From positions 1,364,001-1,428,000 of the forward strand of contig JAGKQI010000090.1 of the NCBI GenBank assembly GCA_018806915.1: 64,000 bases of DNA, written 5' to 3'. Of the stretch, positions 1 through 10,814 are shown one piece after another. Every line of letters starts with the position of its first letter. The stretch's first letter is position 1. The notes under the pieces are model-generated. The model saw only the letters and a program-made list of their open reading frames with translations, was not told where the DNA came from and ran no database searches. The DNA comes from Phytophthora colocasiae. Lineage: Eukaryota > Oomycota > Peronosporomycetes > Peronosporales > Peronosporaceae. The translations under genes were made by a program, and so were the position numbers.

Positions 1-1471
1 GGGATGATCGTCTCCAGCCTGCATCGCCTGAAAACGGGCTCGTGCTCGTGCACTCTGATTGAATTCGTAAAGTAATGCTCCACAGTTCAACTTCGATAAC
101 GGCAACCACTCAGTTTCATCGTAACCTTTCCACTTAATCAAATATTCGCGCAGGCGTCTGGACGTCCTGGTACGCTTGTTCCAGCGGGTATCCAGAATCT
201 TCTCCACTTCATACTCGCCGTTTTCAATATCAGGTTCCCAACTATCTTCTGGTAACAGGGCGGCGTCAAAATCATCATCTTCTGGAATCTGGAGTTCCAC
301 CGTGGGTCGTCTGGGGAACAGAGCCCTTGGCTTCAGACGGCTCACATGGACCCAGGGGTTCACGCGGTAGCCGGTATCTTCAACCTTGAGTCGTACTCTG
401 AAATCGTCCAGCATCTCCTCGATCATGAAGGGTCCGTGCCACATGTGTGCTAGTTTTCTGCTCAATCCCGTTTGTACCTTAGGGATGTAGAGCCATACAG
501 CGTCGCCTATAGCGAAACCTGACTTCAGACGCTCTGATAACTCGTTCCACTTTCTGGTCTGTTCTTCAGACCGGTCACGCTTTGCCTTCTTTTGGAGATC
601 TTCGGCACATGCCAGAGCATAGCTATAGTCTCGTTGCATCTTCCGCCTCCATTCATACGCAGTTCGCTCCTGAGCCGTCGATGGCTTGGGTCCAAGCATA
701 GCGGACACCGTCCCGTGAGCATCCCAACCATGTACCAGGTAGAAAGGCGTTTCCAGACGGGTGGCATCGAATGACGTATTCAGGGCAAACATCAGACGTT
801 CGGCGTGATCATCCCAGTCACTTTGATCAGCTTCAGAGATATATGCCTTAATCGCGCGCACCACAGTCTGTACTGACCTCTCTTGCTGGCCGTTGGCTTG
901 AGGCCGGTACCCTAGAGTAGCTCGTTGTCTGCTACCCAAAAGTTCCCTGAAACACTTGAACACCTCACTCATAAAGCGAGGATCTTGATCATGACGAATC
1001 AGAGAGCTAGCACCAAAGTTTCTGAAAACGCGTTCCTCATAAGCCTCTGCTACATCCTGAGCAGTGGTGACACTCATTGGCTTGCACATTACGTATCCCG
1101 AAAACATATCCTGGAACAGCAAGAGAAATGTGTTTCCACGTGCGGATTTCGGCATGTGAGTCACAAAATCCATAGACACCACTTCAAATGGCCGGCTGGG
1201 CTCAATATTTCCAGGGACGGTCCAGGATTTGGGGTCGCCCCTTGCCACTGGCACAGTCCACGCATTCCTTCACAAACCTCTCCACATCGGCATACATACC
1301 CAACCAGTAAAACTCCGAACTCCAGCTTCTCAAAGGTTCTCCTGATTCCTTGGTGTCCACCTTGGTAGTCTTCATGAGCATAGTGTAACAGGTCTGGATA
1401 CAAGTCTCTGGGAACCACCAGTCTGAGTTCGTCAACATTGTCCCGGGGCCGCTCTCGAGTAGCGCGACTCA
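1..1471 (-). pseudogene. R1 integrase and chromodomain, frameshifted, runs off window
   Basis: This is the retroviral-type integrase that inserts cDNA into the host genome. The HHCC zinc-binding region (HYAHEDYQGGHQG to ECVDCASGKGRP, about 1400-1240) is readable only by switching frame at least twice, so it is broken. The catalytic core downstream is readable in one frame: the first Asp in SMDFVTHMP (about 1170), the second in IRHDQDPRF (about 990) and the Glu in NGQQERSVQ (about 885). A chromodomain reading YLIKWKGYDETEWLP is encoded near 1-210. The preceding RNase H frame ends in a stop at 1469-1471, where an indel moves the reading frame. Confidence 0.8.
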
Positions 1472-2440
1472 GGCGATATAGTATATTTCTAGAATCCAGA
1501 ACGAAGTCCTCAGCAACTCTGGCAAGTTTCCTGACTCGGGGTCGTGGTAAATCTCCACATCGCCTTTCAGAAACTTCATAATGAGTTCAACCAAGTACGG
1601 GTCCTGGCTCTGATGCGCCTTGATCCGTCGCCAGCGTTCTGCCTGGAACTCCAAAGGCCCCAAAGGTTCTCGTTCGTCATCATCCTCAGGCAGATTAGCG
1701 TCAGGCGGAGCTTGGGCACGGGTTACAGCAACAGCAAATACTCTGACCGATCGAGGCAGGGGTGCGGATTCCGGACCAGGAGCATCTTCAGACTCTGGAG
1801 ACGCATTATGATTTTCAGAGTCTGGTATCTTTGACTCTTGAGCTTCCATGTTCGGGACGGGGCGAGGCTTCATCAGTCTCTCATGAACCTTGGATACCAG
1901 TCGCAGGTGCATAAGTTCATCCTCATCTTGTACTCGCCAAGCTTCCCCAAGGGTCAAAGTCTTCGAGGTCAGGTAATCTGCCGCTTGGTTGAACTCGCGC
2001 TTCACATGTACCAACTTCAGAGTCTGAAACTTGGTTTTCAGAGACTCAAATTCGGCTAACCTCCGTTGCAAGTTAGGCTGATTGCAGTTGATTAGTCCCT
2101 GTGCCTGTTGTATCGCGATGCGCGAATCTCCCACAACCACCAACTCCTGTATTCCGTGGTCGAGTGCCATCTTCAGACCATAATTCAGGCCACAGTATTC
2201 TGAGTCATTCACAGTGACATCCGTCAGGGGAAACCCTCGGGCTTCCAGAACGCTCCACCCCGGGAGTTCCCAGAGTATACACCCACAGCTTCCCAAACGA
2301 GTAGACGTCTTTGCGGCACCGTCGAAACTCAGAACATAACCCTGATAATCTTCTTCCAACATTTCCACACTGATAGGAACTGGCGGCTTGACTCGCCCCT
2401 TGACTGGGATCAGATTTTCAGAGACTTCGTCCAGATGCTC
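1469..2440 (-). pseudogene. R1 RNase H domain and integrase linker
   Basis: The frame encodes an RNase HI fold that degrades the RNA of the RNA/DNA hybrid. Visible motifs are YVLSFDGAAK (first catalytic Asp), a Glu in NDSEYCGLNYGLKMAL, VVVGDSRIAIQQ and VKREFNQAADYLTS (last Asp region). A Ser/Pro/Glu-rich linker follows, then the start of integrase. It lies in a different frame from the upstream RT. The shift maps to the run of C and G at 2441-2447, where RT-frame ITPG passes to EHLDEVSENLIP. That is a one-base indel, since the related R2 reads straight through. Confidence 0.8.
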
Positions 2441-4616
2441 CCGGGGGTAATGCCTGCGCCGAGTATAGCTGGGAGTCCGTCTTCATCACGCTGAATCCGG
2501 CGAATTTCCAAGTTCCACTGCGACAACTTCAGACCCCACTTGACGTTTCTGCCGTCGGTGGAACTCGATGTCAGCAACCATTTCAGGACAGAGTATCTGG
2601 TATAAACCACAATCACCGGACTTGACTCCACCAGAGCTCTGAAGTTTTCCAAAACTCTGAGGATCGCAATCACTTCCTTCTCAGTGATATGATACCTGAG
2701 TTCGGCGTCGTTCAGGACACGACCCGTGAACCGGACCGGGTGTATTATTCCCTCATATTCTTGTCCCAAGACTGCTGAAGTAGCCCAAGGGTTCGCATGC
2801 GGAATGACAACAAACGGTCTGGTTCGGTCTGGATGTCGGAGTAGTGGGGTAGAGACTATCTTGCGTTTCAGAATCTCGAATGCCTCTTTCGCACGAGTCA
2901 GGTCTCGTCCAGCACGAATCTGCTCGTCTGTCAACTCATAGAGAGTAGCAGCGATCACCGGTAAATCCTCAATAAACTTGTTGTAATAGTTGAGGCTTCC
3001 CATGAAACTCTGTACTCCCTTTAACGTAGACGGAAATGGCAGTTCTTCAACTCCTTTGACAATCTTGGGTGTTGCCCTCAGACCCTCGGCACTGATTTCG
3101 TGGGATAGGTACGGTATCGACAACTTCCCGAACTCGCTCTTGGGCAAACTCACAGAAATATTCCAATAGCGAAGTCTGAAAAGCAGGGCGTTCAAGTCGT
3201 CACATAATTGGTCCCAAGTCGGTGCTCCATGTGCGATGTCGTCGATGTATGAACTCCTCCCCAGGACTGGGCCCATGCATGTGGGGACGGGAATATTCCT
3301 CTGAAAGACGGTCATCTGACTTGTGAGTGCTGGCATCTCTGAAATCGGAGCATGGTTCTCAGAGTCTGAAAGATGCTTCTCAGAATCCTGAGGCTGGAGT
3401 TGTAGGAATTCCAGAACCTCCGCATCAACTTCAGCTTCTTCTTCTGGTGACAGTCTCACGAATCCCCACAGGCAATTGTCTAACATAGCCTGATACACAA
3501 GAGGGGCGTTCTTCAGACCAAACGGCATCCTTACCCACTGAAAATGCCCAAACGGGCAAATGAAAGCTGATATCAGTCGTGCGCGCTCCGTCATCCTGAT
3601 CGCCCAGAAACCGCTAGCCATATCCAGGCTCATGAACCACATGGCAGCCTCAAAACCAATTAAGAGATCGTCAATAAGAGGTAGAGGATAACGCGACAGT
3701 TGGATGAAGCCATTCACAATGCGATAGTCGATGCACATCCGTATGTCAATACCATTCTTCTTGAGAACGATCACAATAGGAGATGCCCACGGGGAGTTAG
3801 AGTACTCGATCAAACCAGTTTCTAGGAGTTTCTTTAGAAGCTCGTACACCTTCAGCATGAGATGAGGGGCGACGGATCTCGGACGTTGAGCTACCGGCTT
3901 GGCATCTCCCACATCCAGATCACAGACCACGCCCCTTGCCGGTGCGGGTGCTGCATTGCCATCTCCCAGGAATATTTTCCTGTGATACCTCAGAATATCA
4001 CGCAGTTTCTTCTCCATTTCTGGAGTCGTCTTTCCTGGTTCTCCAACATCAGCGCTGTCGATATCACACTCTGGTGTCAATTCTTCCAACTCAGGCAACA
4101 TGACCAGTTGGTCACGTAATTGAGCGAGGAGTTCCGTGCCTTCTCGCATATACACACCTGGCTCCAAGTCCAATTCTTCATTCGAAACATTCATTCACCG
4201 CTCGTATTCCACTCGTAATTTTTCCACAGGCGTTCCAGGCATCCCCTGAATGGGAATATCCCAGGATTCATCCATTAGGTCGAAATCATCCGCGGGTAAC
4301 TCAGGGGTCTGAGAGTCACCTAAGAGACACTCAGGCTTTGAGTCAAGGACGTCACCGGAAATAACAACGGACGAGTCACCAGGGTCTGTATGTGGAGTAC
4401 TTTCAGAGGATGTTTCCAAATCTCTGGTATCTGTACTGATGTCCGCACTTCCCGTTGACTCACCGGAGCAACCATCCTCCGTCTGGGTGAATGCATCCAG
4501 GGCGAAGCGTACTCGTTTCACGGTCGGTGGTGACTCTGGTTTCACGAACTGCACTCGAGCGTTGTCAAACCTTGGACGTTGCAGTATTTCAGTCGGCCAT
4601 GGGTAGTCCGGGCGAT
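2410..4616 (-). pseudogene. R1 reverse transcriptase with upstream linker
   Basis: Ty3/gypsy RT. The fingers and palm are recognisable: SPWASPIVIVLKKNGIDIRM, FIQLSRYPLPLIDDLL, FGLKNAPLVYQAML and the catalytic YIDD at about 3240-3251. RNase H-proximal connection motifs follow (SFMGSLNYYNKFIEDL, ELRYHITEKEVIAIL). The frame also covers an acidic linker upstream (4198-4616). An in-frame TGA at 4195-4197 separates linker from RT, and the junction with protease needs another frame change near 4617. In R2 protease and RT share a frame, so I read these as lesions rather than recoding sites. Confidence 0.85.
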
Positions 4617-5642
4617 CTACACACGGGGCTGCGGCATCAGAGCCTCCAACTCCGCCTCTCTCTTCATACGTTTCTTAGTCTCTGGTGACGGGGTGCTTTC
4701 CAGAATCAGAACCTCCCAATCACGATAGGCAGCGGAACCTGGACGCACGAAACGTCCATGCCTTGGGAAGAAACCATATTCCACGATCCTCGCGACATCA
4801 GAAAGTTCATTGACCCACGTGTTTTTATCAGAGATGTTTACCACGCGAACGGCCACGGGCCAAGATCGGGCCGCATAGATCAGCTGGGTAACCCAGCGGT
4901 CACCGCGTCCGGCCCACACGACTTCCCTCTGGGGGTTCGTTGGGCCATAGTCAATTCGGACAACAAACTCCTCACCCGGACTCAGAAGGACAGCCTCGCT
5001 GGGTCTAACCGACCTGTTACGACCAATGTGATCACCAGGTTCCCAATTACACATCATCACCACTACCTCGTCTGGTAACGACACCAGACCTTCACGAGCA
5101 CTAATTCTCACTCCAGCAGCAAACATAAAACCCATTCCCAGAAGCACGTCAATTCCTTCACCGATATTCGCGACCCAAACATCCACAATATATACCACTC
5201 TTGGGCCAAGCGTCAATTTGATCTCAGCGCTGGCACCAATATATGTTGGGACACCACCCATTCCTGACACCTTGGTCTGCTTGTGCGACTTAAGTCTGAG
5301 TCCGAGCTTACGCGCAAAGTCGTAACTCAGAATATTTATAGTCGCACCAGTATCCAAGAGAATCTTGGTCCGATGGTCATTCACAGCACCATACACCATC
5401 ACCACATCCCTCTTTGACCGATCAGGGTAGTTATCTTCCCACCAGCCATAACACTCGCCATCCTTCAACCTGAATGACACTGAGTCGTCTGGTGTCGGGT
5501 CGGCGTCGTCGGCGATCTCAGGTAGCTCGTTCCCTGAGTTTCCAGAAGGTATGGTCGATTCTTGGGCAAAAGTAGTCATGCATTGTTGGGTGTTATCGTG
5601 AATCTTTCTCAGCTCTGGTCCTACACACACTAGAACACACAA
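4617..5642 (-). CDS. R1 retropepsin-type aspartic protease
   Basis: Protease that matures the polyprotein. The active-site motif ILLDTGATINIL lies in VNDHRTKILLDTGATINILSY, with the downstream hydrophobic IDVLLGMGFMFAAGVRIS typical of the retropepsin flap end. The frame is open back to the gag stop without an ATG, and the 5642 codon is TTG, so translation most likely comes from a -1 frameshift at the end of gag (5705-5699). It ends at 4617 with a stop that leaves RT in another frame. Length and motif order fit a gypsy protease. Confidence 0.8.
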   Translation of the reverse strand: MCVLVCVGPELRKIHDNTQQCMTTFAQESTIPSGNSGNELPEIADDADPTPDDSVSFRLKDGECYGWWEDNYPDRSKRDVVMVYGAVNDHRTKILLDTGATINILSYDFARKLGLRLKSHKQTKVSGMGGVPTYIGASAEIKLTLGPRVVYIVDVWVANIGEGIDVLLGMGFMFAAGVRISAREGLVSLPDEVVVMMCNWEPGDHIGRNRSVRPSEAVLLSPGEEFVVRIDYGPTNPQREVVWAGRGDRWVTQLIYAARSWPVAVRVVNISDKNTWVNELSDVARIVEYGFFPRHGRFVRPGSAAYRDWEVLILESTPSPETKKRMKREAELEALMPQPRV

Positions 5643-5657
5643 CTCTGGGGTAACGCC

Positions 5658-5705
5658 ATGCCCGGCGCGTTTCGGATCCCCATCCGACGGGCATATTAGT
5701 TTAAC
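5658..5705 (-). promoter_or_regulatory. R1 candidate -1 ribosomal frameshift signal
   Basis: The last gag codons read G TTA AAC TAA, with the heptamer at 5705-5699 and the stop at 5698-5696. One base later an outer 7-bp stem pairs 5694-5688 with 5664-5658. It encloses a 6-bp hairpin (5687-5682 with 5777-free partner 5677-5672, loop of four G) and a 7-nt single strand (5671-5665). Protease is open in the -1 frame. R2 has the same layout with unrelated bases. GUUAAAC is an established slippery heptamer (equine arteritis virus). The frameshift itself is inferred. Confidence 0.7.
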
Positions 5706-8700
5706 GGCTTCCCAGAGTCTGCCTCATCACTCAGGAGTTTCTCCCGTAGGTGGTTCGGCATGTCCTTGAGTGCACCTTGTCGAGCGAGTTGCTTGAGTGC
5801 TTCCAGAGTTTTCAGATCTTCACAGGGTTTTCCAGGGTGTACTCTTCCACATACTTCACAGGGTGGCATCCGACACATTCGACTCGGGTGTCCCTTTTCC
5901 TGACATCGGTCACACGTGACGTCTCTCCAGCAATCTTCTTCTGAGTGTCCTGAGCGTTGACATTTTTCACAGAACTTGTTCCAGTAACCACCATTCTCAT
6001 GACGCCTTTGGTGGAACCCCTGACCTGACGATCCAGACGGGGACTGGGGCGGCGGACGCCATCCCATGTTATCCATCACTCGATATACCTCATTCGTCAG
6101 AGTCTGCGTCCAATCTGCACTTGGTGGAGCCTTTGAATTGTTCGAAGATGCCTGCGCAATACTTTCATCACGGGTAGACTCTGAAGTCGCACTTGGAGTT
6201 CTGGAATCACCCGTCTGATCTCTGGCATCCTGATTGGATTTCAGAGATTCCTTATGACTTTCTGAGTTTTCAGAGTCATAGTCTTCAGAATCCACTTCTC
6301 TTGCGACATAAGTCCGATGCACACGCTTGGGCTTGAACTGTCCTCGCGGAATATTGTCAGCCCGGAAATCCCGAGACTTGGCAGGGGTCATCTCTTGGTC
6401 GCCAGTTCGCCACACATCTTCATCTTGCTGCAACGCATATTCCAAGTCTGAAATTCGTCGAAATCTCTGACCTTGCAGCGACGTTTTCAGGCGTGCATCC
6501 TTAAGCTTCGTGATGAATCGTAGTACATGCTTCTCAAGACGCTTGGACGACTTCCGGAAATCGATGTCAGCTTTTCCAGCGGCAGAATTAAGTCGGTAGA
6601 AAAATTCAAGCGGAGTCTCAGAGTCTTTCATAGCCATAGTGAAGTATCTCTCAGAATACGAGGACCGAGCTTTGCAATAACGTTTCTTGAACTCTGAAGA
6701 CAGCTCTTTCCAGTCACGGGACACACTTTTGGGAAGCTGGTTGAACCAGTCTCGCGCAGACACAGGGAGCTTCAACTTAAGTTCCTGGATGCGCGTCTTA
6801 GTCGACCAACCTCCTTGAGAAGCCATATTCGTAAACCGCTCCCACCAGTGGACACGTTCCCTGAGGGTAGCTCTGGGGTCGAATTCCCCAAGGTTGTTCG
6901 AGTTCATGAACGGCCTTAGCGTCAGAAGTGTGGTTCCGGCTTGTGCTGGAGTTGCTGCCGTCAGATTCACCACTTCACCTAGTTCTGAGTTCTCCGATGA
7001 CGAGCTCGCAGAATCTGAACTTGAATCGTCAGAGTCTCCACCAGAGTCTGGTGCTCTATCATGACGCTTCACTCTGCGGGACGCCCTTCGATCTCCATTA
7101 GGCCGCCTAGCTTCGGTTTTCTGCGGCGGATCTCGCCTCGGAGTAGGCGCACGTCTGGTATCACCCTTGGTCTCTGTCACCGAAGTCGCTTGAGTCACCT
7201 GGGTGGCCGTAGCAGTAGTAGCGCCGCCATTCCTCTCGGCCTTCACTCGCTTCGTCCCCGCGCTTCGCGCAGGGGTGCCTTGCTGGAAGGTTGCAACCTC
7301 TCGAGATTCCGTCTTGAGAGCCGGTGAATGTGACATGGGTTCAACACCAACCCTTCTTGCGTCACTTCTGATTTCCGACCCTGATACTGGATACATAGTT
7401 GCAACTTCAGGGTTGCCTGTTTGTAACACTTGGCTTGAAGTTGCTGAATCAGGGTGGCCGACCCTTCGCGCTTCTTGAACTTGGGATAATGTCGCTCGAA
7501 GGTCTCTCAACTGGCCGGCTTGAAACCGTTGCATGTTCTGAGAACTTTCTTTCTCCCTGTCGCGCTCGGCTTCTATGACTTTCATTCGCTGCTGTAAGGC
7601 TTCCATTTGAGAAATCCAGTCTCGTTTCATCTCGTCGGTCGCACGCGCACGTTCGGCTTCGGTCTCGGCCTCTCTCTGTCGCCAGCGTTCAGCAAACTCT
7701 GATTCCAGACGTTGGTTTTCAGAGTTCTGGAGCCCCGTTTTCAGAGTTTCCAACTCGGTCGCGCTGCGATTCCTGAGCTTGTTTTCAGATACCAGACTTC
7801 CGCGTTCTTCAGCGTCGTCAGCACGTCTCTCAGCCTCCAGCCTCGCGTTTTCCGATTTCAACAAGCGCTCGGTGAGCGTCTGAATTTCGCGCCTTGCCTC
7901 CAAGTCACGTTGCTCTCGACGACGATCGCGTTCCATGGTCTCCAAGCGTTTTCGGGCCAAAAACTCCATCTGCGCTTGCTCCATCCGGCTTTGCCACTCC
8001 TGCTGTTGCCTCATGACGTTCAACTCGATCTGGGCAGGCCCTGATCTCTGAGAGCTTCGAGCTTCAGACTTCGTACGACTCGACGCGATGGAACTCAAAC
8101 GTCGGGACGGTGGTCTCGGAAGGTCTTCACTCTTCACACTTTGGCGGTGGCTCAGGTGACTTTCGCTTCGGGTGGAGGCAGATACAGGCGGAATCTCCGG
8201 AGACAATTGTTTGAAATCCCGTGAAGAACTTCTGACAGACACCTGTTTTCCAGACTCCGCGCCCGGCACCTCTGGTCTCTCTTCCGGCATGTCGACATCC
8301 TCTGACTCCGGTTTCACTGGTAACAGCGTTCGCGTCACTTGGATCCCCATGCCTTCAGAGACTGTTCCTCCTACATCAGCACCTTGAGCGATTAACGCCA
8401 GACTTCCTGTGGGCGGCGGCATATGTGATGCCGCCCCTCGACTCATGGACATCAAGGACGAGTCCGTAGAGCTTCCTCGTGAAGTCTGGAAACCCGACGA
8501 CTGGTCGTCTGAGGTCCCAATGACACTGGGAATTGGCACGTCTGACATCTGAGTCTGAGAGATGCTGTGATCTTCGGACATTGGATTTTCAGACTCTGGC
8601 CGCGTGTTATCAGAGCGACCCTCGTACTGCGGCAGTGAAGACAGCGACGGCGTCGATAAAGCTGACGGTGTCGACGGGATTTGTGGGCGCGGCGGTCTCT

Positions 8701-9943
8701 GCTGTAAGCGCTTGGACTGCGGCGGCTCGTCACTGCTGGAACCATCAGAGCTGTGCGTCACTCGGAGTCCGGTTACCCGGAGTCGCATGATCAGCCGTTG
8801 TCCTTGTAGGTCAGCATCTTCATCAGGTAATACACTGTTTGCTTCGTTCTTGCCAGCTGTGTCTTCTTGCTTCATGCTTTCTGGGAGTCGGCAAACTTGT
8901 AACCTGGCGGTCACTGTGGCCCACTCAACCAATTCTACTGCGAGTCGACTCTGAAGTTCGGACGCCACACTGCGTACTTGAGACCCAACGACGGCTGACG
9001 CCTGCGTCTGGGGCCAGGTTGGGAGGAGGTTCTGGAATTCGAATCCTGCCTCGTACAACATTGTCTGAAGAACAGCCACACACTCCGGTGCTGTCAACGT
9101 GCTCATCGGAATCTCAACATAAGATAGGTCTTGGATCCAACCAAAACCATGACGCCTCGCGTGAAACTCGGAGATCCACATATCCTCGGGGAAAACGGAG
9201 GAACATTGCCATTTGATGTAGTCGCCGGTCGCTGCAGCGGCTTTCTGGAAAGCATCAGCACTAGGCTTCGTCGTTGGCCACATATATTCAATGCTAGGCG
9301 GAATGACTTTGCCTGTGTCCATATCTCTCCAACGGCGGAACTCACGACGCACATACCTCAGAGCTCGTTCCCCGTCAAGCGAATCAGCCCTTCCAGACTC
9401 ATCAGACGGTGTCTTCAGAGACTCTTCAGACTTGATCGCCATGTCATCAGACATTGGTGCGTCTTCAGACTTCGGGGACCGTGGAACACGTTCTTCAGAG
9501 TGTCCGGGTTCTGGCTTCACTTCGTCCACGGACTGGCCGGAAGTTGCCGAATCTGAACACAGATCGATCACTTCCGGGGACTCAACCATATCGGCGCCTC
9601 CCTCAGACGCCTCATCACCACCCTCGCGGGCAGTGGTCGCCTCGTCACCAGAAGCTTCGACTTCTGACGGGCCTTCAGAACCTTGTTCACCAGGGACAGC
9701 AGGTGTCTCTTGAGCTTCTGGTTCCTCAGCAGGCTGGTCTTCGACCGCCGGTTCTGGGACGCTCACATTCTCAGCTGCATTCTTCTCTCGCGCAGCTTTC
9801 CTCTTCTCGCGGGCCGCCTTCTGGATAGCATCCAAGTCTGGTTGCTCTTCAGGCGACAAACCTTGTAGACGCTTGGATTGACGTGTCGGAATGCTCCGAC
9901 CACGACCACGGCGTCCTCCTCTCGTAGATCCTGGCGTAGCCAT
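5696..9943 (-). CDS. R1 Gag, unusually long (1415 aa), with CCHC knuckles
   Basis: Structural capsid/nucleocapsid polyprotein. I choose the ATG at 9943 (MATPGSTRGG), because the open frame upstream to 10006 begins at a GTG. N-terminal basic patch, then a long Ser/Glu/Pro-rich stretch, a charged coiled coil (about residues 640-800, RRREQRDLEARREI and similar), a retrotransposon capsid domain (about 1010-1180, with WWERFTNMAS, ELKLKLPVSARDWF, PLEFFYRLNSAAGKADI), and a Cys/His cluster (about 1320-1375) containing CEKCQRSGHSEEDC and CDRCQEKGHPSRMC. Typical gypsy Gags are a few hundred residues, so the long N-terminal extension is odd. The frame is intact. The shared capsid/knuckle layout with R2 shows they belong to one broad clade. 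Confidence 0.88.
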   Translation of the reverse strand: MATPGSTRGGRRGRGRSIPTRQSKRLQGLSPEEQPDLDAIQKAAREKRKAAREKNAAENVSVPEPAVEDQPAEEPEAQETPAVPGEQGSEGPSEVEASGDEATTAREGGDEASEGGADMVESPEVIDLCSDSATSGQSVDEVKPEPGHSEERVPRSPKSEDAPMSDDMAIKSEESLKTPSDESGRADSLDGERALRYVRREFRRWRDMDTGKVIPPSIEYMWPTTKPSADAFQKAAAATGDYIKWQCSSVFPEDMWISEFHARRHGFGWIQDLSYVEIPMSTLTAPECVAVLQTMLYEAGFEFQNLLPTWPQTQASAVVGSQVRSVASELQSRLAVELVEWATVTARLQVCRLPESMKQEDTAGKNEANSVLPDEDADLQGQRLIMRLRVTGLRVTHSSDGSSSDEPPQSKRLQQRPPRPQIPSTPSALSTPSLSSLPQYEGRSDNTRPESENPMSEDHSISQTQMSDVPIPSVIGTSDDQSSGFQTSRGSSTDSSLMSMSRGAASHMPPPTGSLALIAQGADVGGTVSEGMGIQVTRTLLPVKPESEDVDMPEERPEVPGAESGKQVSVRSSSRDFKQLSPEIPPVSASTRSESHLSHRQSVKSEDLPRPPSRRLSSIASSRTKSEARSSQRSGPAQIELNVMRQQQEWQSRMEQAQMEFLARKRLETMERDRRREQRDLEARREIQTLTERLLKSENARLEAERRADDAEERGSLVSENKLRNRSATELETLKTGLQNSENQRLESEFAERWRQREAETEAERARATDEMKRDWISQMEALQQRMKVIEAERDREKESSQNMQRFQAGQLRDLRATLSQVQEARRVGHPDSATSSQVLQTGNPEVATMYPVSGSEIRSDARRVGVEPMSHSPALKTESREVATFQQGTPARSAGTKRVKAERNGGATTATATQVTQATSVTETKGDTRRAPTPRRDPPQKTEARRPNGDRRASRRVKRHDRAPDSGGDSDDSSSDSASSSSENSELGEVVNLTAATPAQAGTTLLTLRPFMNSNNLGEFDPRATLRERVHWWERFTNMASQGGWSTKTRIQELKLKLPVSARDWFNQLPKSVSRDWKELSSEFKKRYCKARSSYSERYFTMAMKDSETPLEFFYRLNSAAGKADIDFRKSSKRLEKHVLRFITKLKDARLKTSLQGQRFRRISDLEYALQQDEDVWRTGDQEMTPAKSRDFRADNIPRGQFKPKRVHRTYVAREVDSEDYDSENSESHKESLKSNQDARDQTGDSRTPSATSESTRDESIAQASSNNSKAPPSADWTQTLTNEVYRVMDNMGWRPPPQSPSGSSGQGFHQRRHENGGYWNKFCEKCQRSGHSEEDCWRDVTCDRCQEKGHPSRMCRMPPCEVCGRVHPGKPCEDLKTLEALKQLARQGALKDMPNHLREKLLSDEADSGKPLN

Positions 9944-10016
9944 CTTGAATGTAGACGCTTGACAGGAAACTTTCTCTTCTTGTACTCTCAAATCCGGTGA
10001 TATCACGATTCCAAAG

Positions 10017-10034
10017 ATCCGGGCACGCGCACCA
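10017..10034 (-). promoter_or_regulatory. R1 tRNA primer binding site
   Basis: The minus strand reads TGGTGCGCGTGCCCGGAT two bases after the LTR end. R2 has the identical 18 bases and R4 and R8 close variants at the same place. The plus strand reads like a tRNA 3' end: T-stem CCGGG, acceptor CACGCGC, discriminator A, CCA. I cannot name the tRNA from here. Confidence 0.75.
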
Positions 10035-10036
10035 GT

Positions 10037-10814
10037 TGTCGCGAAGTCGGTGAAACTTTGGTCGCGGAGCAGGGGGCGTATAGTGAACCCTAGTTATACG
10101 ACTACTGAAAAGGGGTTTTCAGAGCCGTACAACGGTAGGTTGGCGTGTGGTACCTTGCGGTATCCTCGTGGGTTCGTTGTCTTCAGAAATATGACCCTCG
10201 CCAGAGTCTGAGAATGTGTTGCGAAGAGAAATTGGGGTTCCCTTGGAGTCTGGTGTCGGTATTCAGGAAATCCTTCCAGGAGCGTTCGGGAGTCGGAATC
10301 TCTGGGAACCGAGATGGTTTCCAGGAAGTCGGCGGTCGAAAAGAGGTTAATATACCAGAGAAAGTCTGAAATCGGTGTCTGAATATCACAAATCCAGAAC
10401 CGAGATACCTGACTTTCAGAGATAAACAACCAATACACAGAGTTCGAAAATATACAAATATATACAGCCGTTCTTATTCTTTCTAGGCCCTTGAACGGTG
10501 GGCTAACACTCCAGGTCAACTAGGGACTTGCTACCAGACACCTGGTCTGTCTGGTATCCCTTTACGTTCGCGCACCACCCTCTTATATAGAGGGAAAATA
10601 TAAACCAATGCAATCGGCTATATATAACAGTCTACCTTGCACTCTGAAAACGACTGTCTAGCTTCCAGAGCCTGTCCAAACGATCAATATGAAATGGGCT
10701 ACCGCTAGAGACAAAACAAACGACCCAACTAGGATATGGAATAGGCGGGTCCTTTCAGGTCTCTACGTTACCTGATCTCCACCTAAGGGGATTGAATTTG
10801 GTGGAGATCACACA
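10037..10814 (-). repeat. R1 5' LTR (778 bp, edges inferred)
   Basis: The 3' edge is fixed by the adjacent primer binding site: the minus strand ends GCGACA, then two bases, then the site. The 5' edge is placed at TGTGTGATC by the TG...CA rule. No second copy is in the window to confirm it. The LTR carries the promoter and polyadenylation signals of the element; a TATA-like box is visible. No coding sequence is seen in it. Confidence 0.5.
10580..10592 (-). promoter_or_regulatory. TATA-like box in R1 LTR
   Basis: The minus strand reads CTCTATATAAGAG, a self-complementary TATA-like element about 635 bp upstream of the gag ATG at 9943. It is the clearest promoter candidate in the LTR. Oomycete promoters often lack TATA boxes, so this is only a candidate. 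Confidence 0.35.

Larger units (their letters stand above)
1..10814 (-). mobile_element. R1: Ty3/gypsy LTR retrotransposon with chromodomain, 3' end off window
   Basis: Read on the minus strand, the order is LTR (10814-10037), primer binding site, gag, protease, RT, RNase H, integrase and chromodomain, which is the Ty3/gypsy order with a chromovirus-like tail. The 3' LTR lies beyond base 1. Gag is one open frame, but pol carries at least one stop and several indels, so the copy is not autonomous. Protease is in the -1 frame relative to gag. The sequence is enriched in the words TCAGA and TCTGA, unlike its neighbours. The outer LTR edge is inferred from a TG start because the partner LTR is not visible. 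Confidence 0.85.

Noticed and set aside
6900..9900. Plus-strand open frames over R1 gag (for example 8604-8954, 9131-9556)
   Set aside because: They are antisense shadows of the long gag frame, without motifs or conserved partners.
10017..10034. tRNA gene on the plus strand
   Set aside because: Only the 3' end of a tRNA is matched; no D or anticodon arm upstream. It is a primer binding site.
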